Source: Burkholderia sp. Ac-20365
Lineage (GTDB): Bacteria > Pseudomonadota > Gammaproteobacteria > Burkholderiales > Burkholderiaceae
Reading direction: 5' to 3'
Length of the DNA: 64,000 nt
NCBI RefSeq assembly: GCF_017104715.1
Contig: NZ_JAAGPI010000008.1
Location: 186,001 to 250,000 of the forward strand
The notes below the pieces were generated by a model. It was not told the DNA's origin and searched no databases. It was given only the letters and a program-made list of their open reading frames with translations. A program made the position numbers and the translations under genes. The stretch's first letter is position 1, and every line of letters begins with the position of its first letter. Below, one piece after another: positions 34,145 to 44,772 of this stretch.

Positions 34145-35332
34145 ATGGGTTGGAAAAATCTGCTGGTCGAAACGCCCGTCTGGCTAGCCAGCCGGTTCCA
34201 TCCGGCGCGCTTCGATCCGCGCCGCGACACGCCGCGCGAGATTCTCGTGCTGCGGCCGAACGACTTCGGCGAACTGCTCTCCACTACGCCGCTGCTCGAA
34301 TCGCTACGCAAGCAGTTTCCGGCGACGCGGCTAATTGCGGGCATCGGCAGCTGGGGTCGGCCGATTCTGGAGAACAATCCATATATCGACGAAATCGTCG
34401 AACTGGATGCGCCCTGGAACAACAAGATCATCGCGGACCGCTCGCAGAAGAATGTGATGCGCTTTCTGTGGGCGTCTCCGCAGGTTGCCGCGCTGCGTGC
34501 GCGCGGCGGCTTCGATGTCGCGATCGACGTGCTCGGCAGCTATATGGGCGCGCTGCTGATGATGCGGCTCGGCGCGCGCTATCGGATCGGCGTGCGCGGC
34601 TATCGCGGCGGCTGGAGCGGATGCCAGGCGTATATCGAGTACGCAAGGCGTCAGGCGGGACGCGCGGCGCTCGCGCAAGGTGAACTGCTTGGCGCGACGG
34701 CGCTGCCCGAAGTGCGCCCGCAACTCTTCCTGACCAGCGACGAGCGCGAACGCGCGACGCAAGTCTGGACGACGCATCACGCAGCCACTGATCGACGCAC
34801 GATCCGTCTCGTTGCCGGCGTCAGCGCCGGCGTGTCAACCAAGGCGTGGCCCGCTCGCGAAGTGGGCGCGGCGCTCGCGCGGATCGCGCAGTCGCTGGAG
34901 CAACAGGGACACGCGTGCGAGATTCTTATTGTCGGCAGCGAGGCCGATCGCTCGCGCGCGGCCGAAGCGATTGCGGCGGCCGGTGCAGGCGTCAATGTGC
35001 GCTCACTCGCGGGCGACGTGCCGATGCGCATCATGTTCGCAGTCGTCGAGCAGGCGGACGTCGTGCTGACCAACTCGACGATGCTGATGCACGTCGCGGC
35101 GGCGTTCCACCGTCCGACGGTTGCCGTGCTCGGCGGCAGCATTACGAGGCCGGAAGTGCACGACGCGATCTGGGGCTATCCGTCGTCTTATGTGAGTGTT
35201 GCGCCGGAGAAGTCCGCCGATGGTCAGCGGCTACAGGAATGGCCGGAAGTCGCGCGCGTGGTGCAGGCCGTGTTGCAGTCCGTTGTCGTCAGAGCCGACG
35301 AGCCCGGTTCGCGCCTGGATGCCGCGGCCTGA
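34145..35332 (+). CDS. Glycosyltransferase family 9 protein (heptosyltransferase-like)
   Basis: A 395-residue cytoplasmic glycosyltransferase. ILVLRPNDFGELLSTTPLLESLRKQFP is the family opening (two halves, residues about 32-58). The C-terminal donor domain holds SAGVSTKAWP and VLTNSTMLMHVAAAFHRPTVAVLGG, where heptosyltransferases bind ADP-heptose. GAGGGAG precedes ATG 34145 by 5 bp. It could act in lipopolysaccharide core or another surface glycan. It is separate from any LPS cluster in this window, and the usual catalytic Asp of the N-terminal domain is present as NDF. Confidence 0.82.
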   Translation: MGWKNLLVETPVWLASRFHPARFDPRRDTPREILVLRPNDFGELLSTTPLLESLRKQFPATRLIAGIGSWGRPILENNPYIDEIVELDAPWNNKIIADRSQKNVMRFLWASPQVAALRARGGFDVAIDVLGSYMGALLMMRLGARYRIGVRGYRGGWSGCQAYIEYARRQAGRAALAQGELLGATALPEVRPQLFLTSDERERATQVWTTHHAATDRRTIRLVAGVSAGVSTKAWPAREVGAALARIAQSLEQQGHACEILIVGSEADRSRAAEAIAAAGAGVNVRSLAGDVPMRIMFAVVEQADVVLTNSTMLMHVAAAFHRPTVAVLGGSITRPEVHDAIWGYPSSYVSVAPEKSADGQRLQEWPEVARVVQAVLQSVVVRADEPGSRLDAAA

Positions 35333-35376
35333 GACGTTCACCTGGCGGCAGGCTGATCGCCTTTAGAATTGCGTGC

Positions 35377-36165
35377 ATGAACAAGATCGCCGCCCTGCCG
35401 ATGTACAACGTCTCGCCCGCACTCGCAGCCGACTGGCATGCGCTGCTCGCCGACGTGCTGCGCCGTGTCGAACCTTCTGCCGCGATCGTCGAACCGGAAG
35501 ATCTGCACGCGTTCTGGCGGCGTCCCGATCTGCTGCTGTCGCAGACCTGCGGCTATCCGTACGTGCTCGGTCTGCACGAGCACGTGCAACTGATTGCGAC
35601 ACCGCAATTCGATGCGCCCGGCTGCGAGGGCGCGAACTATTCGAGTGCGCTGGTCACGCGCAACGACGCACCGTTCGATTCGCTCGAAGCATTGCGTGGC
35701 ACGCGCGCCGCCTTCAACTCCACCGATTCGAACAGCGGTTATAACGCGTTGCGTCACGCAATCGCACCTCACGCAATGAACGGCCAGTTTTTTAGCGCAA
35801 CGCTGGAAACAGGATCACATCTCGGCTCGATGCGCGCAGTCGTTGAGGACCGCGCGGACGTTGCGGCGATCGACTGCGTGACATTGGCTTTCGCTCGCGA
35901 TGCGTATCCCGAACTCACTGGCCGCCTGCGCGAGATCGGCTACACGCGTGCATCGCCAGGATTGCCGTTGATCGCGTCGAACCTCGTTACGCCTGAGACA
36001 GCAGACGCATTGCGCGATGCTCTCGACGAAGCTCTCACCGCGCAACCTGAACGCGCGCAGCGACTCAAGCTCAAAGGCTTCTCACACCTGCCGTCCGAAG
36101 CATACGAAAGCATCCGCCATATGGAAAACGAGGCGCGCGTAGCGAACTACGCGCGCCTCGCATGA
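35377..36165 (+). CDS. PhnD-like substrate-binding fold protein without signal peptide
   Basis: A 262-residue protein of the phosphate/phosphonate-binding PhnD fold. SQTCGYPY, NSTDSNSGYNALR and a SHLGSMRAVVEDRADVAAIDCVT segment match the family. No signal peptide is present: the sequence starts MNKIAALPMYNVSPALAADWH, already in the fold. No ABC permease or ATPase is adjacent, so it is either a cytoplasmic binding protein or part of a different process. Its end lies 27 bp from the convergent mccA stop. Confidence 0.8.
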   Translation: MNKIAALPMYNVSPALAADWHALLADVLRRVEPSAAIVEPEDLHAFWRRPDLLLSQTCGYPYVLGLHEHVQLIATPQFDAPGCEGANYSSALVTRNDAPFDSLEALRGTRAAFNSTDSNSGYNALRHAIAPHAMNGQFFSATLETGSHLGSMRAVVEDRADVAAIDCVTLAFARDAYPELTGRLREIGYTRASPGLPLIASNLVTPETADALRDALDEALTAQPERAQRLKLKGFSHLPSEAYESIRHMENEARVANYARLA

Positions 36166-36192
36166 CGCCAAACGCTTGTAAAACCCTGCGTC

Positions 36193-38205
<2,013 letters not shown>

Positions 38206-38252
38206 GAGGTGTCTCGATGAGTTTTGTTCTGTGCGGTGACGGTCATGCGCGT

Positions 38253-39038
38253 TCAAACGCGCCACGAAGGCGAGCGCTTTTCGAGGAACGACGCGACGCC
38301 CTCGCGCCCTTCCGCGCCCGCGCGTGTCTTCGCAATGCGCACCGCTGTGTCTTCGATCAGCGCCGCGCTGATCTCGCGGCCGGCGATGTCATGTACAAGC
38401 TGCTTGCACGCCTTCACCGCCTGCGGGCCGTTCGCGCACAACGTGGCCGCGAGCTGCTGCACCGTTTCGTCGAGCTTGTCGGCGCTCACGCATTCGGCGA
38501 CGAAGTTCAGGCGCTGTGCTGTCGCGCAATCGAAGGCTTCTGCCGTCATGAAGTAACGGCGCGATGCCTGCTCGCCGAGCGCGCGGATCACATACGGCGC
38601 GATCGTCGCGGGAATCAAGCCGAGGCGCGCTTCGGACAGGCAGAACTTCGCGCTATCCACCGCGACGACGATATCGCACGCAGAGATCAGGCCCATGCCG
38701 CCCGCGTAGGCATCGCCGTTCACGCGCGCGATCACCGGTTTGTTGCAGCGATAGATCGACGCGAGCATGTCGGCAAGCCGCAGCGCGTCGGCGCGGTTCT
38801 CGTCGTCCGAGTAACCGGCCATCTTCTTCATCCAGTTCAGGTCCGCGCCTGCGCAGAACGCCTTGCCGTTCGCGGCGAGCACGACGGCGCGCACATCGTC
38901 GCGCTCGTTCAGCGATTTGAACACCGACGTGAGTTCCGCGATCATCGCTTCGTTGAACGCGTTGCGTACGTCCGGGCGATTCAGCGTAACGGTGGCCACC
39001 TGGTTGTCGAACGCGACGATGAGGTTTTCATATTGCAT
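38253..39038 (-). CDS. liuC: Methylglutaconyl-CoA hydratase (enoyl-CoA hydratase family)
   Basis: A 261-residue crotonase-fold enzyme. Start 39038 (MQYENLIVAF) has GGAG upstream. Oxyanion-hole segments are KAFCAGADLNWMKKM and NGDAYAGGMGLISACD. It is expected to hydrate 3-methylglutaconyl-CoA to HMG-CoA. Its position between the two methylcrotonyl-CoA carboxylase subunit genes makes that specific role likely, although the fold is shared with other enoyl-CoA hydratases. Confidence 0.87.
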   Translation of the reverse strand: MQYENLIVAFDNQVATVTLNRPDVRNAFNEAMIAELTSVFKSLNERDDVRAVVLAANGKAFCAGADLNWMKKMAGYSDDENRADALRLADMLASIYRCNKPVIARVNGDAYAGGMGLISACDIVVAVDSAKFCLSEARLGLIPATIAPYVIRALGEQASRRYFMTAEAFDCATAQRLNFVAECVSADKLDETVQQLAATLCANGPQAVKACKQLVHDIAGREISAALIEDTAVRIAKTRAGAEGREGVASFLEKRSPSWRV

Positions 39039-39066
39039 GGGCGAAGCTCCTTTCGCTGCGTCGACG

Positions 39067-40674
39067 TTACATGCGGAACACGCCGAAGCGCGTGTCTTCG
39101 ATCGGCGCATTCATCGCCGCCGACAGACCGAGGCCCAGCACGTCGCGTGTCTGCGCGGGATCGATCACGCCGTCGTCCCACAGACGCGCGCTCGCGTAAT
39201 ACGGATGCCCCTGATGCTCGTATTGCTCGCGGATCGGCTGCTTGAATGCTTCTTCCTGCTCCGGCGTCCACGTGCCGCCCTTCGCTTCGATGCCGTCGCG
39301 CTTGACGGTGGCCAGCACGGATGCTGCCTGTTCGCCGCCCATCACCGAGATGCGTGCGTTCGGCCACATCCACAGAAAGCGCGGCGAATACGCGCGGCCG
39401 CACATGCCGTAGTTACCCGCGCCAAACGACCCGCCGATGATCACCGTGAACTTCGGCACCTTCGCAGTGGCAACAGCCGTCACCATCTTCGCACCGTTAC
39501 GCGCAATGCCTTCGTTCTCGTACTTGCGGCCCACCATGAAGCCCGTGATGTTCTGCAGGAACACGAGCGGAATCTTGCGTTGCGCGCACAACTCGATGAA
39601 GTGCGCGCCCTTCAATGCGGACTCGGAAAACAGAATGCCGTTGTTCGCGACGATACCGACGGGATGACCCCAGATATGCGCGAAGCCGCACACGAGCGTC
39701 GTGCCGTAACGCGCCTTGAATTCATCGAATGCCGAGTCGTCGACGATACGTGCGATCACTTCGCGGATATCGAAAGGCTTGCGCGTATCGACGGGAATCA
39801 CGCCGTAGATGCTCTTCACGTCGTAGCGCGGCGGCTTCGGCTCCTGCATCGTGACGGGCACGTCCTTGCGCCGGTTCAGATTGCCGACAATGCTGCGCGC
39901 AATCGCCAGCGCATGCGGATCGTTTTGCGCGAGGTGATCGGCCACACCCGACAGACGCGTGTGCACGTCGCCGCCGCCCAGATCTTCCGCGCTGACTTCT
40001 TCGCCCGTTGCCGCTTTCACCAGCGGCGGGCCGCCCAGAAAGATCGTGCCTTGATTCTTGACGATGATCGATTCGTCGCTCATGGCGGGCACATACGCGC
40101 CGCCCGCCGTGCACGAACCCATCACGACGGCGATCTGCGGAATGCCTTGCGCCGACATGTTCGCCTGGTTGTAGAAGATGCGGCCGAAGTGATCGCGGTC
40201 GGGGAACACGTCGTCCTGATTCGGCAGGTTCGCGCCGCCCGAATCGACGAGATACACGCACGGCAAGCGGTTTTCTTCGGCGATTTCCTGCGCGCGCACG
40301 TGCTTCTTCACGGTCACCGGATAGTACGTGCCGCCCTTCACCGTCGCATCGTTGCAGACGATCACACATTCCTGGCCCGCGATCCGCCCGATGCCCGTGA
40401 TGACGCCCGCGCCCGGCGCGTCGTCGTGATACATGCCGAACGCCGCGAGTTGCGACAGTTCGAGAAACGGCGTGCCCGGATCGAGCAGTTGCGCGATGCG
40501 ATCGCGCGGCAGCAGCTTGCCGCGCGACACGTGCTTGTCGCGCGCGGCGGGACCGCCGCCTAATGCAAGCTTGCTGATCTTCGCTTTCAGGTCTTCGACG
40601 AGTGCTTCGAGCGCGGCCGCATTGGTGCGGAAATCGTCGGAACGGGGGTTCAGTTTTGATTCGATGATCGGCAT
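39067..40674 (-). CDS. liuB: 3-methylcrotonyl-CoA carboxylase, carboxyltransferase beta subunit
   Basis: A 535-residue carboxyltransferase of normal length. Conserved parts are GGGPAARDKHVSRGKLLPRDR at the front, YLVDSGGANLPNQDDVFPD, GGSFGAGNYGMCGRAYSPRF and the C-terminal YYASARLWDDGVIDP. It transfers the carboxyl group from biotin on the alpha subunit to methylcrotonyl-CoA. It lies 64 bp after isovaleryl-CoA dehydrogenase and 28 bp before the hydratase. Confidence 0.94.
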   Translation of the reverse strand: MPIIESKLNPRSDDFRTNAAALEALVEDLKAKISKLALGGGPAARDKHVSRGKLLPRDRIAQLLDPGTPFLELSQLAAFGMYHDDAPGAGVITGIGRIAGQECVIVCNDATVKGGTYYPVTVKKHVRAQEIAEENRLPCVYLVDSGGANLPNQDDVFPDRDHFGRIFYNQANMSAQGIPQIAVVMGSCTAGGAYVPAMSDESIIVKNQGTIFLGGPPLVKAATGEEVSAEDLGGGDVHTRLSGVADHLAQNDPHALAIARSIVGNLNRRKDVPVTMQEPKPPRYDVKSIYGVIPVDTRKPFDIREVIARIVDDSAFDEFKARYGTTLVCGFAHIWGHPVGIVANNGILFSESALKGAHFIELCAQRKIPLVFLQNITGFMVGRKYENEGIARNGAKMVTAVATAKVPKFTVIIGGSFGAGNYGMCGRAYSPRFLWMWPNARISVMGGEQAASVLATVKRDGIEAKGGTWTPEQEEAFKQPIREQYEHQGHPYYASARLWDDGVIDPAQTRDVLGLGLSAAMNAPIEDTRFGVFRM

Positions 40675-40738
40675 GTTGGTGTTCTCGATGTGTCGGCGAG
40701 AGTTGGCGCTTTAGTGCCTTACTCTCGCACCATGGCTC

Positions 40739-41920
40739 TTACATCGTTTCCGCAAACAGCTCGCGGCCGATCAGCATCCGGCGGATTTCGCTCGTGCCCG
40801 CGCCGATTTCATACAGCTTCGCATCGCGCCACAGACGACCAACCGGATACTCGTTGATATAACCATTGCCGCCGAGAATCTGGATCGCCTCGCCCGCCAT
40901 CCACGTGGCCTTTTCCGCCGTATAGAGAATCACGCCCGCGCAGTCCTTGCGCACCTGGCGAACGTGCGCCGTGCCGATCGTGTCGAGCTGACGGCCCACC
41001 GCGTACAGATACGCGCGGCACGCCTGCAACGTCGTATACAGATCGGCAACCTTGCCCTGGATCAGCTGGAATTCGCCGATCGACTGGCCGAACTGCTTGC
41101 GGTCGTGGATATACGGCACGACGGAATCCATCACCGCCAGCATGATGCCCGTCGGGCCGCCCGCGAGCACCGCGCGCTCGTAGTCGAGGCCGCTCATCAG
41201 CACCTTCACGCCGCCGTTCAGTTCACCGAGAATGTTCTCTTCCGGCACTTCGACGTTATCGAACACCAGTTCACCCGTGTGCGAGCCGCGCATGCCGAGC
41301 TTGTCCAGCTTCTGCGCAACCGAGAAACCCTTCATGCCCTTCTCGACGATGAACGCCGTGATGCCGCGCGGACCGGCTTCGATATCCGTCTTCGCGTAGA
41401 CGACGAGCGTGTCGCAGTCCGGGCCGTTGGTGATCCACATCTTCGTGCCGTTCAGCACATAGCGGTCGCCCTTCTTCTCGGCGCGCAGCTTCATGCTGAC
41501 CACGTCGGAACCGGCGTTCGGCTCGCTCATCGCCAGCGCGCCGATGTGTTCGCCCGACACCAGCTTCGGCAGATACTTTTCCTTTTGCGCCTTGGTGCCG
41601 TTGCGGTGAATCTGGTTCACGCACAGATTCGAATGCGCGCCATACGACAGACCCACCGACGCCGACGCGCGCGAAATCTCTTCCATCGCGACCATGTGCG
41701 CCGTGTAGCCCATGTTCGCGCCGCCGTATTCCTCCGACACCGTCATACCGAGCACGCCCAGATCGCCGAACTTCTTCCACAGGTCCATCGGGAACTGGTC
41801 GGTGTGATCGATCTCGCCCGCGCGCGGCGCGATCTCCTTCGCCGCAAACGACGCGACGGTGTCGCGCAGCATCTCGATCTCTTCACCAAGCGGGAATTGC
41901 AAACCGGGCAAGTTGCTCAT
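40739..41920 (-). CDS. liuA: Isovaleryl-CoA dehydrogenase
   Basis: A 393-residue FAD-dependent acyl-CoA dehydrogenase, first gene of the liu operon. The catalytic base fits Glu248 in SGLDYERAVLAGG, the location characteristic of isovaleryl-CoA dehydrogenase rather than most other family members. SEPNAGSDVVSMKLRAEK and MWITNGPDCDTLVVYAKTD are the flavin-contact segments. It converts isovaleryl-CoA to 3-methylcrotonyl-CoA and passes electrons to ETF. Confidence 0.93.
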   Translation of the reverse strand: MSNLPGLQFPLGEEIEMLRDTVASFAAKEIAPRAGEIDHTDQFPMDLWKKFGDLGVLGMTVSEEYGGANMGYTAHMVAMEEISRASASVGLSYGAHSNLCVNQIHRNGTKAQKEKYLPKLVSGEHIGALAMSEPNAGSDVVSMKLRAEKKGDRYVLNGTKMWITNGPDCDTLVVYAKTDIEAGPRGITAFIVEKGMKGFSVAQKLDKLGMRGSHTGELVFDNVEVPEENILGELNGGVKVLMSGLDYERAVLAGGPTGIMLAVMDSVVPYIHDRKQFGQSIGEFQLIQGKVADLYTTLQACRAYLYAVGRQLDTIGTAHVRQVRKDCAGVILYTAEKATWMAGEAIQILGGNGYINEYPVGRLWRDAKLYEIGAGTSEIRRMLIGRELFAETM

Positions 41921-42223
41921 TGTGTGTGTCTCCAGGAGTTCGTCGCGCGCGGATCGCGTGTGCCGTGCCGCGCTGTATCAGGCAATTTTTCTGAGCCGGG
42001 CTCAGGTGGTTCGTCGGCCGCGGGACGGTTTGACAGCAGATTCATCCGACATATCCAGACGCGCGGCAGCATAGAGCGCATTTCACTCCAGATTTACGTA
42101 AGCGTCAATCGGTATTTTTGAGTGTCACTCAAAAACCGTGAAGTACGCGCTGAATGGCCTGACAGCGTGGTAGTATCGGCCGCAACGGAGCCCTTCCCGC
42201 TCCGAAATCTGAACTGGACTCAT
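41921..42223. promoter_or_regulatory. Divergent liu/TetR control region
   Basis: 303 bp that hold promoters in both directions. A 21-bp operator-like palindrome lies at 42115-42135. TTTACGTAAGCGTCAAT (42093-42109) resembles sites reported for leucine-pathway regulators. A short hairpin CTGAGCC/GGCTCAG lies at 41991-42005 in the liuA leader. Confidence 0.6.
42115..42135. promoter_or_regulatory. Perfect 21-bp palindrome, probable TetR operator
   Basis: Arms TTTTTGAGTG (42115-42124) and CACTCAAAAA (42126-42135) are perfect inverted copies around one central T. The site is between the liu operon and the TetR gene, 89 bp before the chosen TetR start. It overlaps an in-frame GTG at 42122, arguing that the GTG is not the true start. 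Confidence 0.8.
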
Positions 42224-42988
42224 ATGATGGGCGTAGCAAGGGCCGAGGTGCCGGGATCGCGCCGCCAGCCGGCGGGCCGCAAGTCGCAACAGCGCGTGAA
42301 GGAGATTCTTCAGGCGGGCCGCGACGTCTTTTCCGAAAAGGGCTACGACCGCGCGACGACGGCGGAAATCGCGCAGCGGCTCGGCATTTCCGAGGCCACT
42401 GTGTTCAGCTACTTTCGCGGCAAGCGCGAACTGTGTGCGCGCGTGATCGGCGACTGGTACGACGAGATCATCGAGGCGATCGAATCGGGCCTGCCGCGCG
42501 ACGGCAGCATCCGCCAGCAGTTCGCGTTCATCGTGCGCACGCATCTGCGGCTGATGCTGGTCAATGGCACGGGCTTGTGCGCGCTGGTGCTGTCCGAAGG
42601 CCGTACACGTCAGCACGAACTCAGTGAGGAACTCACCGCCCTGCAACGGCGCTACACCGCGCCGCTGATGCGCGTGCTGTCGCAGGGGCAACAGACGGGC
42701 CAGATCCGCTCGGACATGCCGCTGCGCCTGCTGCGCTCGCTGGTGTTCGGGCCGATGGAACACGTGCTGTGGGACGCGACGCTCGGCAATCGCCGCACCG
42801 ATATCGACGCCACCGCCGACCGTCTGATCGATGTGCTGTGGTCCGCGTTGCAGCCGCCCGACGCGTCGCTCAGCGCGCTCGTGCAGTTCCGCCAGGAAGT
42901 AAGCGAGGCCACGCGCCGTCTTGCCGAAGCGGAAGCGGCGCACAAGCACGCCGCGCCCGCTCGCATCGATACCGGCGACGACGCCTGA
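42224..42988 (+). CDS. TetR-family regulator of the liu operon
   Basis: A 254-residue repressor. The helix-turn-helix is TTAEIAQRLGISEATVFSYF (about residues 42-61), followed by a helical ligand-binding domain. Starts 42224 and 42227 (MMGVAR) are equally possible; a GTG at 42122 would read through the operator palindrome. A TetR-type regulator called LiuQ has been proposed for branched-chain amino acid catabolism in beta-proteobacteria, and this gene, divergent from liuA, is in the right place for it. Identity with LiuQ is inferred, so no symbol is given. Confidence 0.87.
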   Translation: MMGVARAEVPGSRRQPAGRKSQQRVKEILQAGRDVFSEKGYDRATTAEIAQRLGISEATVFSYFRGKRELCARVIGDWYDEIIEAIESGLPRDGSIRQQFAFIVRTHLRLMLVNGTGLCALVLSEGRTRQHELSEELTALQRRYTAPLMRVLSQGQQTGQIRSDMPLRLLRSLVFGPMEHVLWDATLGNRRTDIDATADRLIDVLWSALQPPDASLSALVQFRQEVSEATRRLAEAEAAHKHAAPARIDTGDDA

Positions 42989-43075
42989 AGCGACGCAGTA
43001 AATCACGCGCGCCGGCCGGGTGCGCAACTTGCTGACGATCTTGTTGCCAGCAACGAAACCCAAGGAGGACCGGCC

Positions 43076-43231
43076 ATGTCGACCATGCCAAACGAAGGCG
43101 AAAACCCGATCCGCCCCGATCAGTCCGATGTCGTGCAGACCGATCTGCCCGATGTCGGTCCATCGCAGGACCCGGACGCGCCACCGCTCGATCCCGACGT
43201 CAATCCCGATTACGAGGACGACAAACCGTAG
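43076..43231 (+). CDS. Small acidic proline/aspartate-rich protein
   Basis: A 51-residue product with an excellent ribosome-binding site (AAGGAGG 7 bp before ATG). Its composition is about one third Asp/Glu plus Pro, with no Cys and no hydrophobic core (DQSDVVQTDLPDVGPSQ, DPDVNPDYEDDKP). It is probably disordered. It lies between the TetR gene and a PRC-barrel protein. The function is unknown. Confidence 0.6.
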   Translation: MSTMPNEGENPIRPDQSDVVQTDLPDVGPSQDPDAPPLDPDVNPDYEDDKP

Positions 43232-43281
43232 GACAGGCGCCGTCCGTCGAAAGCATCCAATAACAGGGAGGGAGGATCATC

Positions 43282-43695
43282 GTGCAGCAAGCATTTAACA
43301 GAACATACCGGATGGGCATTGCGGGGCTCATTGCAGGTCTGTTAGCGGCGCTTGTTTCGACAACAGCGCTCGCGCAAGGCGCGCCGCAATCCATCACCGA
43401 GCGTCACACGGAAGTCATGCAGACGGGCAGCGGTTTTCGCGCGTCGAAACTGTCGGGCGCGAACGTCTATAACCGCGACAAGGACAAAATCGGCACCATC
43501 GACGATCTGGTCGTCTCGCCGTCCGATCACACGGCCTTCGCGATTCTGTCCGTAGGCGGCTTTCTCGGCATGGGCAAGCACTACGTTGCCGTGCCGTTCA
43601 GCGATCTGCAGATCACGGCCAAACAGGTGACGATGCCCGATGCGACCAAGTCGTCGCTCGAAGCGTTGCCGGAGTTCAAATACGCGCCGGATTGA
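43282..43695 (+). CDS. Exported PRC-barrel domain protein
   Basis: A 137-residue protein. The start is GTG 43282, with AGGGAGGGAGGA upstream. A signal peptide (about residues 1-32, ending TALAQ) precedes a PRC-barrel domain (RASKLSGANVYNRDKDKIGTIDDLVV, ... HYVAVPFSDLQI). It is thus periplasmic. The barrel usually serves as a binding or assembly module. A bidirectional terminator follows. Confidence 0.82.
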   Translation: MQQAFNRTYRMGIAGLIAGLLAALVSTTALAQGAPQSITERHTEVMQTGSGFRASKLSGANVYNRDKDKIGTIDDLVVSPSDHTAFAILSVGGFLGMGKHYVAVPFSDLQITAKQVTMPDATKSSLEALPEFKYAPD

Positions 43696-43721
43696 GCGGC
43701 GACTTGCAAAGCCGTTCAGGT

Positions 43722-43755
43722 AAAAAGCCGCTTCACGCATATGAAGCGGCTTTTT
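43722..43755. terminator. Bidirectional intrinsic terminator
   Basis: A 14-bp stem AAAAAGCCGCTTCA/TGAAGCGGCTTTTT with a 6-nt loop CGCATA, between the convergent PRC-barrel and LysR genes. A and T tracts on both sides allow use in both directions. Confidence 0.92.
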
Positions 43756-43756
43756 T

Positions 43757-44662
43757 TCATTCTTCGATCAGCGCGGGAATCTCGGCGACTAACGCATCGA
43801 TTGCGCAACGCACCTTCGACGCCATGTAACGCGTCTGCGTCCACACGACATTGATCTCCTGTGGCGGCAGGCTGCAGCGCCCCTTCACCAGCACGAGTTC
43901 GCCCGTCTTCACATACCGCGCGAGCAGCCACGACGGAATGCGCGCAAGACCGAAGCCGGCAATTGCCGCCGACGCGATCGCCTGCACATCGTCCATGCTC
44001 AGCTGCGGGTTGATCTTCACGCGCTTCACCTGCCCTGCGTCGTCATGCAGATCCCACGGCGCGAGTGCACCGCCACGCGCATACACGATGCCGTCGCGGC
44101 CATTCATATCGTCGAGCGAAACCGGCATGCCGTGTTGCGCGAGATACGACGGCGCCGCGCCGATGCTCGTGTACTGCACGCCAAGCCGCCGCGCAGCGAG
44201 ACTCGTACTGTCGCGCAATTCACCAATCCGCACGGCAAGATCGAAACCTTCCTCGACGAGATCGACGAAGCGGTCGGTGAACGACATGTCGATCTGCAGC
44301 TTCGGATGCCTGCGCGCGAGATTCATCAGCACGGGCGCGACGCACAACTGGCCGAACGCGAGCGGCAGACTCACGCGCAACCGTCCGCGCGGCGCGCGCC
44401 GCCCGCCTTCGAGTTCGGCCTCGGCCGCTTCCAGTTCGGCGAGCGCGCGCACGCAGCGCTCGTAGTACGCCTGGCCGTCTTCCGTGAGGCTCTGGCTGCG
44501 CGTCGTGCGATGGATCAGGCGCACGCCGAGCCGCGTCTCCAGCCGCGCGATCACCTTGCCGACAGCCGAGCGCGTCAGATTCAGCCGCTCGGCCGCGAGC
44601 GCAAAACTGCCCGCTTCGACGACCTGCACGAAGGTCGCCACGCCTTCCAGCCGGTCAGTCAT
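43757..44662 (-). CDS. LysR-family transcriptional regulator
   Basis: A 301-residue CrgA/DmlR-type LysR protein. The N-terminal HTH reads FALAAERLNLTRSAVGKVIARLE (about 17-39). The effector domain begins GRLRVSLPLAFGQ and includes DLAVRIGEL. Its 3' end touches the terminator. It is divergent from the MFS drug-efflux-type gene and likely controls it. Confidence 0.9.
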   Translation of the reverse strand: MTDRLEGVATFVQVVEAGSFALAAERLNLTRSAVGKVIARLETRLGVRLIHRTTRSQSLTEDGQAYYERCVRALAELEAAEAELEGGRRAPRGRLRVSLPLAFGQLCVAPVLMNLARRHPKLQIDMSFTDRFVDLVEEGFDLAVRIGELRDSTSLAARRLGVQYTSIGAAPSYLAQHGMPVSLDDMNGRDGIVYARGGALAPWDLHDDAGQVKRVKINPQLSMDDVQAIASAAIAGFGLARIPSWLLARYVKTGELVLVKGRCSLPPQEINVVWTQTRYMASKVRCAIDALVAEIPALIEE

Positions 44663-44717
44663 GGGTGCGCCTCATTGGTTCCTTCATGGAATCATTCATT
44701 GGAATTCAGTTCGACAA

Positions 44718-44736
44718 TCGGGACTATCGTTCCCGA
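44718..44736. promoter_or_regulatory. Candidate LysR operator
   Basis: TCGGGA (44718-44723) and TCCCGA (44731-44736) form a perfect inverted repeat with a 7-bp spacer, in the 110-bp region between the divergent LysR and MFS genes, 37 bp before the MFS start. Confidence 0.5.
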
Positions 44737-44772
44737 TATATTAGCTGCACATTCATTTTCCGGGGTCATGCC

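Noticed and set aside
42122..42223. Upstream GTG start for the TetR gene
   Set aside because: It lies inside the perfect operator palindrome and would add 34 residues unlike the family N-terminus.
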